64,000 nucleotides of DNA from Chlorella sorokiniana (lineage: Eukaryota > Chlorophyta > Trebouxiophyceae > Chlorellales > Chlorellaceae), in contig CP084617.1 of NCBI GenBank assembly GCA_025917655.1, positions 310,001-374,000 on the forward strand, written 5' to 3'. Of this stretch, positions 39,639 through 64,000 are shown piece after piece. The notes beneath the pieces are model-generated. The model worked only from the letters and a program-made list of their open reading frames with translations. It did not search any database and was not told the origin of the DNA. A program made the translations under genes and the position numbers. Within the stretch, counting starts at the first letter, position 1; every line of letters starts with the position of its first letter.

Positions 39639-40215
39639 ATGTTCGGCAAAAAGAAGGCAGAACCAGCAGCAACCGCCAACAGGCAAGCTTGCACATGCCG
39701 ACACCGACGATGCCCAGGCCCGGTTCTGTGCGCGCAGTTGACGCCCGCCTGCCTTCACCTGATGCAGCACCGCCGGCCAGAAACCTTGCTGCAGCGACAA
39801 GCAGGCCAAGGCGGGGGCGTTGAGCAGGCAGTAGCGGCGGCGGCAGCCCCAGCGGCAGCAGGAGCGACGGCCAGCAGCAGTCAACAACCAGCGGCAGAGA
39901 GCCTTTCCACCTTCATGTTTGGGGGTGAGGGTTTTGTAGGGATTGTTCAATTTGGACTGGGTGCACAGAGCTCGTTTGGCGCGGTGGGAAACTTGAAACC
40001 AGCCTGTTTCTCCTGCGCTGCCCCTTTGATGCAGAGACGTTGCTGACGGGCTGCCGCTGGTTGGCTTCTGCGCTGCTCCTAACCCTGATGCGATCCAGGC
40101 CTGCCTGTGGACGCCCGGCACAGCGGTGCAGGAAGGGGGCAGCGACGGCGGCAAGAAGGGCAGGAAGGGCGGCAAGCAGGCAGCGAAAGAGCAGCGCTTC
40201 ACCATCATCTTCTAG
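39639..40215 (+). CDS. Small unknown protein with basic tail
   Basis: The first exon starts MFGKKKAEPAATANRQ and can be read open to a donor near 39927 (FMFG|GTGAGG); part of it may itself be intronic. The last exon (about 40036-40215, TAG) reads DVADGLPLVGFCAAPNPDAI, then Gly/Lys-rich KKGRKGGK and the end KEQRFTIIF. Phase fits if the acceptor is the AG before ACGTTGC. The middle is Ala/Gln-rich. A TGTAA element at 40425-40429, about 210 bases after the stop, fits a chlorophyte poly(A) signal. I recognise no family. Confidence 0.5.
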
Positions 40216-40660
40216 TCCTCCCACCCTCCCATTGTGTTCCTTGTGCTGACTTGGGGATTGAGACACGTGCAATCACATGACACACTGACTGAAAATTGCC
40301 AGCTGCCCGCAAGCAGGATACAGGGTTCGTCAGGGTCAGCACTGGCCAGGACCAGGGCAGCATTGGCCAGGGGTGCAGACCGCCCCAGGCCAGGGCTGCC
40401 AGATTGGGGAGCGCAGCAGCAAAATGTAACGGCAGGGAGGCAGGGAGCGACGGACGCCTCAGCCGTCCTCAAGGCAGCAAGTATGAAGGGGTGCGGCAAG
40501 GGCGAGCAGGGAAGTGCAAAAAAGGAGAGTCTACAATGTGAGCAGCAGGCAAGTCTAGCGTTCTCGAAGCGGTGGCAGGAGGGAATGCAGCGGACATCGC
40601 GCGTGCACATCCGCCTGGCAGCGGCAGCGAAAAGGGAAGGAAGCAGAGCGGGTCGCCGCA
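40216..40660. other. Convergent 3' regions of small unknown gene and transporter gene
   Basis: Only the TGTAA element at 40425-40429 is notable; otherwise no feature is seen. Confidence 0.4.
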
Positions 40661-43376
40661 TTACGGCGCGGCCTTCCTGGCAGCTTCCTCCAGCGCGTCG
40701 CTGCTGGCCACGGCGTGGTACCGCGGCAGCCCCTCGCCGCCCTTATCCCCGCCCAGGCTGGCGGAGGAGCCGCTGGCCGACAGCGCGGCGCGCGAGGCCT
40801 CCCCCGATATCTGCTGCATCTTTATCCGCTGGTACCAAAAGAAAGCCGCCACGCTGAGGCCGTAGCCAATGCCCTGGGGGAAGCAGGGAGCCAGCAGGGG
40901 CACCACTCGCCGAAACACATCGAATGCTGTCTGCGGCAGCATCCCAGACCCGCGCGGCGGCAGCCTGGCAGCGGGAGGGGTCGGGTAGCGAGGCTCTGCG
41001 AGGCAGGACCCCAGCGGCAGGCGCGGCACCCCAGCCGGGCTTCATGCCATCCCGCCGCCGCCCTTGCCTGCAAGCTGGTCACGCGCTCCGCCAGCAGCGC
41101 GATGCCCAGGCAGACCACCAGCGCGTTCTTCACCGTGCCAAGCACCTTGAGCGTGAGGGAGGAGGCGGACTGCAGCAGGGCGGGCACGGCGGCGGCTTTG
41201 GCAGGAGGGCGCGGGCAGCAGCGGTTGGCAGGAGGGGTTGTGGGGCGGCAGCGGCAGCAGCGGGAGGCCTCTGCCAGCCTGGGCCTGGGCCCCTGCCGGC
41301 TGCCTGCATGCTGCGGCGGAGATCACGCCGCTCCTTCTCTCTCCTGATGCCGCTGCAGCAACGGCTTTGACCCTCCCCTCCCCGCTTTCCGCCTCACCCC
41401 CATTAGCGCATCCATGCCCAACCCTGCCCACTCGCCCCCCCGGCCCATGCCCCCCCCCCCCCACCCCACCCACCCCACCCCCACCCACACACCCACAAGT
41501 CGAGCTTCTGTTGGTACCCTTGCCTGCCTCCTGCCGTCAGCATCAGCAAGGCCGCAGCAGCGGCAGCAGAAGCAGCTCTGTCCCCTGGCCCCAGCCGAAA
41601 TGTGCAGCTGCCGAGCGCGCTGGTGCCTTGGAGCCCCACCTGGATGACGATGTAGGCCAGCGAGTTGACGGCAAAGCCCATCATGGCGGCGGCCAGGAAC
41701 TTGGCGGGGCGCTGCCACATGAGGAGGAAGGCGCCGCTGTCCAGCATGGGACGCAGCTCCAGCAGCAGCGAGCCGATGACGAGCCAGAAGGTGCATGCGG
41801 GGGCCAGGTACATCAGGCCCTCGACTGTGGGGGGGGGGGGGCAAAGAGGGAGGGCGTCGGCGCTTTGGCAGCGGCAGTTCACGGCAACTGCCTTGGCAGG
41901 GACGATCCCCATTGCCCCACCACCACCACCACCCCGCCCCCCTCTTTTCAAGTGCGGGCGCGGCGAGCGGTCTCACTGGGGTGGAATCGCAGCCCTGTGA
42001 GCAGCAGCTGCGTCATGACGAGGCGCACGGATTCAAACAGCTCGCTGAGCAGCATGATGGCCACCCCGGTCCAGCTGAGGTTGACCTCTCCCGCCGACGC
42101 GATCGCGGTGCCCAGAGCAATGAAGGAGACGGAGAGGATGAGGCGGCGGGAGGGCGTCTCCAGTCGGGCCACAAAGAGGGACACCATTGTGATGATCGGG
42201 GTGAAGGCCTGCGGGAAGAATAAAAAACAAAGAATCAGTGGTGGGAGTAAAGGCCTGGAGAGAGAAACGGCAAAGTGGAAACGTGCGTGGAGCAGCATGC
42301 TCCGCGCTCCATGCCTGCTCATCCCAGGCGACTGCCGTTTCTCGCAATGCTCCGTCAACTGCACCCCGACCTCACAACCGCTGCGCAGCGCCGGCCAGCT
42401 GCCAGCTGCTGCCGGCCCAGCGGCCCCGCCTCCGCCCACGCAACCACAGCACGCACAGCAGGGCTTGCCTTGAGCATCTGGATGAATGCCACGGTGAGGT
42501 AGAGGTAGACCAGGTTGCCAAAGTGCAGGGTGAGGGCCATGAAGAGCCCCACCGGCAGGATCTTGGTGGCGTAAAAGTGCCAGCTCAGGCTCTTCTTTGC
42601 CTCCACCACCCTGAGCACCTGCGGCGGCGGGCGGGAGGGGCGGGAGGGGTGTGGGCGCGTTGGGCGCTCTGAATCGGCTGGGGTTGGCTGCACGGGGGCT
42701 GCACAATGCTGCAGGAGGGGGCTGCACAGGTGGGCCCAGCGCGGGGTCTGGTGCAGACGAGCGGCAGGCGCGCGGAGCCCTGCAGCCGGCCCGCAGCGGG
42801 GGTGGAGCTGCAGAGCTGCAGGGGAGCAGCCCATGCAGGCTGCCGCCGCGCAGCGTTGCAGCCCGCTTTGAAGGGTCATCCCCTGGTGGGGCCTCCGCGG
42901 CGACGTGGCGGCGGCTCACGCGGCAGCAGAAGAAGCTGGCGGCGGCTGAGAAGGCCATGCCGAGGCCGGAGAGTGCCATGGGGTAGTGGAAGCCGTGTGA
43001 GAGCAAGTCCTTGTTCAGCAGGATCAGGCCAGAAGACACGCTCATCCACGCCACGCTGGCCACCACGGCAATCACCACCTGCGGCGGCATTGGGGGTGGC
43101 GTGGAGGAGCGGCGGCGGCGTGGCACACGGCGGCGGGGCATGGCGGCGACGAGCTGGAGGACAGGCTGGCGGTGCTGCCATCGATGCTGGTGGGCATGGA
43201 GCGGGGGCGGCAGGCAGCATGCGCGGTGGGCCGCGGCCCCGGCTCGGTGGGGCAACATGCGCCGCTGAGCGGCGGACCTTGGAGAGGCCAAAGAGGCGGA
43301 ACTGGTGCGCATCACTGCCGCTGTGTGCGTCGCCGCCATCCTGGCCTTTCAAGCGCCGCGAGGAGGGGGCGCTCAT
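40661..43376 (-). CDS. Nucleotide-sugar / triose-phosphate-type transporter (DMT superfamily)
   Basis: Membrane antiporter of the plant NST/TPT family, expected in Golgi/ER or plastid envelope. Seven phase-matched exons: 43376-43278, 43078-42920, 42618-42469, 42208-41977, 41824-41640, 41169-41068 and 40873-40661 (stop), about 379 residues. About ten hydrophobic helices are visible, for example VVIAVVASVAWMSVSSGLIL followed by LNKDLLS, ALTLHFGNLVYLYLTVAF followed by IQMLKA, FTPIITMVSLFVARLE, and SSLTLKVLGTVKNALVV; the LNK, FIQMLKA.TP and LT.KVLG.VKN patterns are family signatures. The C-terminal tail is Ser/Ala-rich. No plastid transit peptide is obvious. The start at 43376 is preferred, but the frame is open to an ATG at 43487. 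The introns after 42469 and 41068 use GC donors (GCAAGC, GCAAGG). The substrate cannot be read from sequence. Confidence 0.88.
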
Positions 43377-45615
43377 CCTGCGAGAGCCGCGGCGGCTGCT
43401 CGTGCTGCGCGGCTCTGCACTGGGGGCTGGTCTGCAGGCGGCAGGGGGCAGGCGCGGCCGGGGCGGCTCTGCAGCGACACACCACACCGGATCACCCTAG
43501 CTGCTGTACGTGTCAGCCTAAAGGGCTGCAACGCCCAGTGTTCAAGCCGCTCGCAGGCCTGGGAAGTGGCGGTTTGAGCTGAAACCGCTGTCTTGCACTT
43601 ACGCGAACCCCAGATCAGTTTTTCCGTGCTGTAAAGCTTGCCTGCCAGGCACTCAGACGCTTAGCTCGACGGGCAGCTTGAACAACCTGTGCTGGAACTG
43701 CCGTATCCGAAGTTGTGCTGCGGGATCGATCGGTGCTCTTGAACGATAAGATCATTGCGCGCTGCGGCTTGATTAGCTGCTGCGCTCTAGCATGCACTGT
43801 CCTGTCCTGCACATGTACCTCACCGCTTTGCGGTGGGTTGCGTTGACCCTCGCAGTAAACCAAGTAGCCGGTCATGGCTGTTCCACCATCACGTTGCAAA
43901 GTATGGCCGTGGTGCTGCAACAGTTTTCTAGACTGCCACAGCTTTCCATTCAAGCCCACAACGCCTTGGCTGCTGTGAAACCCGAGCATCGCCGCCAATG
44001 GCAACGGCGCCCGGGCTGACCTTCATTGCCACCCACTCACACGAGGCAAATCTTACAAACAGACTGTTAGAATTGCATGGCAAGGGCGCAACATCTGAGG
44101 CCAGCCAAACAATGTGCTGATGTCGGGCGCCCATGGCACACGACCCTCGGCAAGGCGATGAATGCCTGCCCAAGGATCACCGGAGCGTCAGCACTCAGAG
44201 GAGTGTTGGGCAGTGCGCCCTTACGCAAATAATACCAAGATCTTAACTGCCAGTTCAGCTGCAGCTGCAGGAGAACATCGGGCACAGAACAATGAGGGGC
44301 GGGGAGGGTAGGAGCTGCTGCACCAAAACAGCCAGCAATCGAGGTGGGCAACAGTGCATGCCAGACTCTTCCAGAAAGGCAACAGGGCGATGCAGCAGAA
44401 TCCAGCCAGTGTGGGCTGACTGCAAACCTGAGGCTGTGAAAGCACGGCGTTTGAGAGAAGCGTAAGCGCGGCTCGCTAGCAACTGCTCCACAAAAGCAGG
44501 AAAAGGCCAGCCTAACCAAAGAACGATGTTCGTGCTGTCCAAGAATGCATAGGATTCACCTTAGCGATACGGTGCTGGGGCAATGCGCCCGGCGCCGTGA
44601 AGCAAGGGAGGCTGCCAGCCACCGGAGGGGCGTGGGCCGTGGCGGCAGCGGTGACTCTTTATCGATCAACAGCGCTGCCTGCATTGCCAATGAAGCGACG
44701 CTTGATTGAAAAGAATGAACGAGGCAAAAACGCTGGCCAAGCGCTGCGGCCTTTGGAAAATGCGGAGAAGGTGTGCTGCGTGTGGCCCCGGGGTCTATGG
44801 ATGATAATGAAAACGTAGAATTGTTGGGTTTACGGTCTTGAGAGGTGGCGGATCAAACCAGACATCCCCATGCAGTGGTGCTATGAAACGGGCACAGAAG
44901 GGTTGCATGGCGGCGTGTGCGTGGTACCCAAAAACCCGGAGAATGGATGGGACGGGGGCCATATCAATGCAGGGGGTGCTCAGAGTCCGTGTGAGGTTGG
45001 GAGGCGCAGCAGCCCTCACCGCCATGGGGCGCGGGGGCTGCACGACAGGGTAAGGTCGGTGAGTCCATTTATCGGGTACATAGTGGGGTAGAAAGAAAGT
45101 GGTCCAGCCCAGCCCGGGAACAACGAGGCTGGCCACCGACGGGCTGGGGGCGCAGGAGAGTGGCCTCGTTTGTTGGGCAGGGGTAAAACGTATGAAAGAT
45201 GCGCATGCAGGGGGTGTTGGGTGCTGCCGTCAGCGGGAAGGTCCGCGGCGGAGCAAAGGGGGCATGAGTTTGGCTGGGGCACGCACTGGTGCTGGTTCTG
45301 ATGCGAGAGAAAACAATGCCAGGCGAGGGTACTGTGCTCTTAACGAGTGCAAAGGGGGAGCAGATGGTCTCGGGTGCAATGGGGGTGGGCAGGGAAGCCA
45401 TATGGGCAGGCAGGGGGTGAGAAGGGTTGGCTGGTCAAGACAGGGCAAGGCTGCAGGTGGCGACCACCTGAGTCAGCTATCATGAGCCTGCGGTACTGCG
45501 GTACAACATGGGACGGAGAAAAGGTTTACTTGAGAGACGTACGTCTGTCCACTCGAGGAGTTGGCGGGCCGGCCACACAGATCGGCCGGCGGCTCGGGTG
45601 CTCACTGGCACCTGC
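43377..45615. other. Long stretch without a recognisable gene
   Basis: About 2.2 kb upstream of the transporter. Short open frames exist on both strands (for example 44067-44519 and 44795-45136, minus), but none has a family match, splice support or coding-like composition. GC content is lower than in the gene regions between about 43.6 and 44.6 kb. Confidence 0.4.
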
Positions 45616-47264
45616 TCAGGGGGAGCGGCCGGGGCGGGGCAGGGCGTGAGTGCAGCGGAGCCACAGCGGGGAGGTGGCTGCCCCCATCCAGGGCATGCAG
45701 GCAGCCCAACGCAGACAGGCAGCCCGCGCAGGCATCCGCACAGACAAGCGAGGCAGCGTGGCGATCGGACAAGCACACGCACGGCGGCCATTTGCGCGCC
45801 TGGGGGCCTTGCGGGGCGGCATGCAGTGCGCCAGCGCTGCCGTCTGGTCTTCGCTGTCCGCCTGCTCGCCGCCACCGAGCAGCAGGAGCACGGGCAGCTC
45901 GCCCTCCGCTGCGGCGGCCCGCAGCGGCGCCGCGCACTTGCGGGCCCGCTTGCGCGGCGACACCGCCATCTCGGCGGAGAGGCTGGCCGGGGCGTGGCCA
46001 GCGCCAGAGCCCTGGGCAGGTGCACGCTGGCGCCGTCGCTGACCCCCGGGCCGCCGCCGAGGGAATTGCAAGCAGGTCGGCAAACGACGGCTCCCGCCCA
46101 GCAGACAGCGCCGCCCGGCCTGTGCTGCCTGCACTCATGGTGCAGCACCCAGGCGCAGCCTGTCCCCATGCGTAGCACGTGGGCGGGGCGCAGCCGCTGC
46201 GGCTGCCGCGCCAGCCCGAGTGCCAGATGCGGGCGAGGAAAAGGAGAGGGAGAGCTGTCGACGAGGCATGTGGAGAATCTCGTCGCCGCGCAGCCTCACT
46301 GCATCAGGAGCGCGGGAAGAGCGATCGCGTCGACAGCCGCACTGCAAGCATTGTCCAAGGCTGTGCAGCAGCAGCACGTGGTTGCGGCACTGCAAGCATT
46401 GTCCAAGGCTGTGCAGCAGCAGCACGTGGCTGGGCGAGGGGCTCACGCAACCCTGGGGGCGGTGCCAGCGAGGCGTGTACCAGCAAAGCTCATGGGGGTA
46501 GGGCGGCCGGGGTCACCTGAGCCCGTCAGGCGCACGCTGCAGGGTCGCAGCGCGCTCAGCAGCCGTGGCGTCATGGCGACCAGGGGCGGCGCTGGAATGA
46601 AGCTGGCATCCAGCAGGGCGCTGCAGGGGGTGGGGTGGGGCGTGGGGGGCTGAGCCGCAAAGGAGGTGGGCTCTAGAGCAGCCGCGGCAAACAGCCACAA
46701 CCCCAGGCAGAGTTGCAAGCATCGAGGCTGAGTGCGGCAGGACACGGTGTGGGCAGCGATGTGGGCAGCGGCTGGCGCTGTGCGGGCACCGGCAGGGAGG
46801 CGGCCCACTCAGCACGCCTTGCCTGCACCGAGGCGAGGCTGGCACTCGAAACCACGCCCGCCCTCGCACTCTGCTGCCTCGCCTTCAAGCCGCAGCCCGC
46901 CGCCTTGCCGCTGGCCAGCAGCTCGGCGGGCATGGGGCTGCCCAGGGGGCTGCCAAAGCGGAAGACGCGCGAGTGCGGGGTGACGGGCGCCGGGGGCCAC
47001 GGGCGGCGTAGCTGGCAGGGGCGTGCGCAGCAGCGAGCCATCGCTGGCCGTGGGCGTGTGCTGCACGCTGTCCTCTGGGGCGGGGTGAGGGCCTGCCTTC
47101 CGTGGGCACGGCGCTCTCGGGCACCGCGCGGCGGCTGCAGGCGCAGCTAGTGGTGGGATCCGCGGGCTCGGGCGCGCCGCAAAACGGCGAGGGCTGCTCA
47201 GGAGGCTGTCCTGCCCGCCCTTCAGCGCATGCGCCTCGCGCCTGGCCACCGGGGTGGCCACCAA
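45616..47264 (-). CDS. Putative disordered Ser/Thr-Pro-rich protein
   Basis: Weakly supported. Minus-strand segments look protein-like but cannot be joined with certainty: near 47264-47100 (SLLSSPRRFAARPSPRIPPL); 47080-46880 (HTPTASDGSLLRTPLPATPP and SRVFRFGSPLGSPMPAELLA); about 46620-46500 (ALLDASFIPAPPLVAMTPRL); about 46100 (AGREPSFADLLAIPSA); and about 45970-45800 (AVSPRKRARK, then GELPVLLLLGG). Several sites fit S/T-P-x-K/R or minimal S/T-P, the pattern of cyclin-dependent kinase substrates, which is inference only. Frames shift more than once. Start, end and exon structure are all uncertain. It diverges from the peroxiredoxin gene. Confidence 0.3.
46339..46434. repeat. 48-bp direct tandem duplication
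   Basis: Two nearly identical 48-base units, starting at 46339 and 46387, each containing GCAAGCATTGTCCAAGGCTG and a CAG run followed by CACGTGG. The unit is a multiple of three. Confidence 0.9.
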
Positions 47265-48042
47265 CTGGCTATAGCAGGCGGAGGGCGGGTACAGAGCGCC
47301 CGGGAGGCCATGGCGGGGGCGGGGGCGAGTGCGGCGAGCAGCGGGAAAACGTGCGGCAAGCCAGGCTGGCAGGGTGGGCTCTCACGGTCCCTGCACGGCG
47401 CGGGGGGGCCAGGGCATGCGATGCTTGATGCAGGGCATGGTTTGCGACAGATCTGGGCAAGGAGGGGGCAAGTGCAGGGCGAGGGCAGGCTGCTAAGAGG
47501 GTGAGGACATGGGGTACGCAACCCCACCACGACTGCCTCCCAGGGCCGTGAACGGGCCCGCACCCAGCTTCGATCGCCATAAGATCCATTTACGATGTGC
47601 CATGACGGCGGGGGCCCGTGGCAAGCCCAGAGGAGCCGCGCCAGGGTTTCCCTCCCAAATTGCCTGAAGCAGCAAGTACCCCGCGAGCAGCCCCTTCCGG
47701 CGCATGGCGCATTGCCCACCTGTGCAATTAGCGTTCAGAGCACGCTGAAGGCGGAGGGCGGCTCAAACCGAGCAACACTCGGCGAGGAGCTCCCCACTCG
47801 GTCCACCAGCAGCCTCCCGGTGTGCAGCAGGTATCAGATGCTAGTAAATATCGCGGGATGACTTGGGCAGGCGTCGGCGGGTCGTTTACGTGCCACTACG
47901 GGCCACTGCATGGGACACGTGGTCGTGGAAAGCGTTGGCTACCACGCATGCGCTGACGGTATGCATTGGGGGCAGGGTCGCCTCTGCATCCCCAATTGAC
48001 GGACAGGTTCACGTTTGTGCGCCCCCAGGTCCCTGATCAGCC
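47265..48042. other. Upstream region of peroxiredoxin gene
   Basis: No supported exon or RNA gene. It contains the promoter and 5' UTR of the peroxiredoxin and, on the other strand, presumably those of the putative disordered protein. Confidence 0.4.
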
Positions 48043-49867
48043 ATGCCCGCCACCATCGGTCAGCCCGGTGAGCTGGGCAACTTTGCCGGACGACCCCTGC
48101 CCTGGGAGCTTGCATGCAATATTGAGATTGCATTGGCAACCACTCAGGGCGCGGTGTTTGAAAAGCCCTGACCTCGATCATTAGCGCCGCATGTCTGGGC
48201 GCAGTTGCCTGCACGCCCGTCCTTGGCCGTCCAGAACAAAGCAGCAGCGACTATCCTCCGCGCCGTGCCCAATGGCTGGCCGGGAGGGCTGCCTGGCTTG
48301 TGGGGCTGGGCCGTCGGTAATGTCGCCGCCGCCGCCGCCCCCGCCCTTCCACTGCAGCCCCAGCCTTCACTGCCACTGCGGTGGTAGATGGCGAGTTCAA
48401 GACGATCTCCTGTCCGACTACAAGGGCAAGTGAGTGAGCGGGGGGGGGGGTGGGCGGACCAAGCGGGCCGGTCGTCGCGGTTTTGCCCGGTCGCCACCCG
48501 TGCCAACGCCTCCTTCTCTCGCTGCTGCTCCCCCGCCTTCGCAGATACGTGGTGCTCTTCTTCTACCCCCTCGACTGGACGTAAGCTGGGAGATTCCAGG
48601 GTTTTCTCTGCGACTTGACCGCCCCTGGCTGCTGGCCGCTGCGTGGTGTTGGCAAGATGAGGCCGATCAGCGCCGCCCCCCCCGCCCCCCCCGGGCGCAG
48701 CTTCGTGTGCCCCACTGAGATCATCGCCTTCAGCGAGCGCATCCAAGAGTTCAAGGACATTGATGTGGAGGTGGGGGCGCGGGGGGCGGGACACGGGGCG
48801 GCGGCTAACCCTTTGCCGGCACAGGCAGCTGCAGCACCCCGCCACCTGGCCCTGGTGTGTGTCCGCCGCAGGTGATCGGCGCCAGCGTGGACAGCGTGTT
48901 CAGCCACCTGGCCTGGATCAACACGCCGCGCAACAAGGGCGGGCTGGGCGGCCTTGCCTACCCCCTGCTCTCCGACCTGACCAAGTCAATCGCCAAGGTG
49001 GCTCCCGCCTGGCTGGCGGCGGCTGGGGGTTGGGGTTCGGGGGTGTGATGGGGGTGCGCGTTCAAAGGGGGGCCGACCGTGGGCGACACCAGCAGCAGCT
49101 GCAGCGACAGAACGCGTGCTGCTGCCTGGGCTGCCCTGCCGTTTCCCGCTGTCTCGCTTGCAAGGACCCTCAGCTCTGTCCTCCTTTATCCTCCCCCTCG
49201 CCGCCCCTCACCCCTTCCTTAAATAAAATTTACACAGGACTACGAGGTCCTGATCGAGGAGGGCGAGAACGCGGGGTGGCGCTGCGCGGCCTGTTCATCA
49301 TCAGCCCCGAGGGCGTGCTGCGCCAGAAGACCGTCAACGACCTGCCCGTGGGCCGCTCGGGTGCGGCGGCGGGGCCGGCACGGAAACGCCCGCTAAGGGA
49401 TGCCCGCTTGCCCTTCCCCAACATTGTTTGAAGCTGGCTGCTGAGCTCGGAAACCCTTTGTTGCCGTGCTCGCTCACGCTCTGACGCTCGTTGCCCCCTC
49501 CCTGGCCTGCAGTGGACGAGACGCTGCGGTGGGTGGCGAGACGCGTGCTGACGTGGCGCATGCCCGCGCCCGCCCCTGCCTGCCCCCCTGCTCGCTTCAC
49601 TTAAGCACCTGCTGCCCCCTGTGCCTCCCCATGCAGCCTCCTGCGGGCGCTCAAGTTCAGTGACGTTCATGGCGAGGGTAAGGCTGCCGGCACAGAGGCT
49701 GCCAGCACAGAGGCTGCCAGCTCGGCCGCGGCACTCATGAGTGCCGCGACATGATCATGTCGCAACCCCACCCCGCCCCCGCAGTGTGCCCCGCCAACTG
49801 GAAGGAGGGCGACGCCACCATCAAGCCCAACCCCAAGGACTCGCTGGAGTACTTCTCCAAGCAGTAG
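48043..49867 (+). CDS. Typical 2-Cys peroxiredoxin, cytosolic type
   Basis: Thiol peroxidase reducing H2O2 and organic peroxides using thioredoxin. Nine exons: 48043-48067, 48358-48429, 48545-48580, 48701-48770, 48872-48997, 49238-49360, 49513-49528, 49637-49677 and 49785-49867 (TAG); 197 residues, the usual length without a transit peptide. The protein starts [20 protein letters not shown], so it is the mature form and not plastid-targeted. Peroxidatic Cys48 lies in FVCPTE, split across an exon junction; resolving Cys172 is in VCPANW. GGLG (91-94) and the C-terminal YF (193-194) are both present, the pair that makes eukaryotic enzymes sensitive to over-oxidation. Exon 2 (before LSDYKGK) and exon 6 (at GENAG/VALRG, a G run) each lack one base; all splice phases fit only when these are restored. 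Confidence 0.94.
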
Positions 49868-50531
49868 GGAAGCATGATTGCAGTAGTGCGCTCCACTTCA
49901 TCTGCGCAGCATGCATGGCACACGCTCCACCCCGCTCCACCCTGCCCACCCTGCCCACCACTGCACGTATTCCCTTGCCATTTTATAGCGCTCGCCGCAC
50001 GAATTCTTTCGATGTGATATTCTGTGTGCATCGGTTATGGCCCTGCGACGGGAGCAAGGACTGGTAGTGAGGCATGGCGGAATCTATGCCAGCGCGTGTG
50101 CAACCTGCACAGGCAGCTGCTGTCCCCATCCGGGAGGCTGGGAGAGGGCTTGCCGCAGCGATGCCCGCCCAGCTCCCGTGCCTGCTGGCAGCGCACGCAC
50201 TGCCTGGAGGTTCACCTGGCAATCCCGGGCGCCCGATCTTCCAGCGAACGGCGAAGCTGGGTGCTTGCCGATGCTAAGCTGCTGTGGGTATCTTACAGCG
50301 TGCTGCCTTGCTGCTAGGGGAGCAGTCGGACTTGCATCTCTCAAGGGGGCACAACAGCAGCAGGAGCAAGCAGGAGGTGGGTCGGTGGCAGCAGCAAAAC
50401 AGGTGTCAATGCGGTCGGTGGATGTCTCCAGGGTCACGGCAGAGTTGGTGGAAACAGGTGGGTGCAAAGCAGGAGGGCAAGGGTCGGGCCAAGCGCGCGG
50501 GCATCAGCCAAGGCCTCCAGCTGGCCAGCGC
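49868..50531. other. Convergent 3' regions of peroxiredoxin and polymerase theta genes
   Basis: No coding exon is supported. A plus-strand open frame (50037-50756) overlaps the polymerase end and is taken as a shadow. Confidence 0.45.

Positions 50532-64000
<13,469 letters not shown>

Noticed and set aside
41238-42473. Plus-strand open frame of 411 codons
   Set aside because: Lies antisense to transporter exons, which have clear family motifs and phase-matched splicing.
44795-45136. Minus-strand frame of 113 codons upstream of the transporter
   Set aside because: Reads somewhat like protein but has no homology I recognise, no splice context and no neighbour evidence.
46339-46434. Terminal repeats of a mobile element
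   Set aside because: The copies are directly adjacent with no internal element, so this is a plain tandem duplication.
45508-46653. Plus-strand open frame of 381 codons including the 48-bp repeat
   Set aside because: No domain and shadow-like composition. Kept only as a caveat in the repeat finding, since minus-strand segments look more protein-like.
45616-47264. Retinoblastoma-related or other named cell-cycle protein
   Set aside because: S/T-P sites alone do not identify a family, and no pocket-domain sequence was seen.

Overview
The window looks like nuclear DNA from a GC-rich green alga, most likely a trebouxiophyte of the Chlorella type. Its genes are split by many short introns (mostly GT-AG, several GC-AG). 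Coding and intron sequence are both very GC-rich and full of Ala/Gly/Pro codon runs. The protein families are a eukaryotic algal mix: DNA polymerase theta, OLA1, mitochondrial ribosomal mS29, UDP-galactopyranose mutase and heliorhodopsin. There is also one cytosolic-type tRNA-Glu with internal A and B boxes.

Layout, left to right: an armadillo-like protein (+, 77-6318); an F-box/leucine-rich-repeat protein (+, 7157-10945); mitochondrial ribosomal protein mS29/DAP3 (-, 11516-14346), divergent from UDP-galactopyranose mutase (+, 14807-19756); a heliorhodopsin (+, 20810-22797); a decayed LINE (-, about 23.2-25.2 kb); tRNA-Glu(CUC) (+, 25325-25396); an unrecognised gene that stops at an orphan splice donor (-, 25558 to about 26.5 kb); a secreted germin-like cupin (+, 27458-28725); OLA1/YchF-type ATPase (-, 30035-33710); a PhoD-like metallophosphatase (-, 34361-39257); a small unknown protein (+, 39639-40215); a nucleotide-sugar/triose-phosphate-type transporter (-, 40661-43376); a poorly resolved disordered protein (-, 45.6-47.3 kb); a cytosolic 2-Cys peroxiredoxin (+, 48043-49867); and DNA polymerase theta (-, 50532 to beyond the right edge), which fills the last 13 kb.

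Most genes were modelled by joining exons whose splice phases agree. In at least ten conserved exons, the reading frame matching the protein family jumps by one base, usually at a C or G run, while the flanking splice phases stay consistent only if a base is restored. This pattern looks like residual sequencing indels rather than gene decay, so single-frame ORFs here are misleading and protein lengths below assume those repairs.

The genes do not form one pathway; this is an ordinary stretch of algal chromosome. Points of interest are the heliorhodopsin (Glu counterion and retinal Lys both present, but Gln where I expect the first-helix His), a complete UDP-galactofuranose-forming mutase, an intronic minisatellite in the polymerase theta gene that has copied its own splice acceptor several times, an unusually high share of GC-AG introns, and a LINE lacking the catalytic end of its reverse transcriptase next to a tRNA gene.
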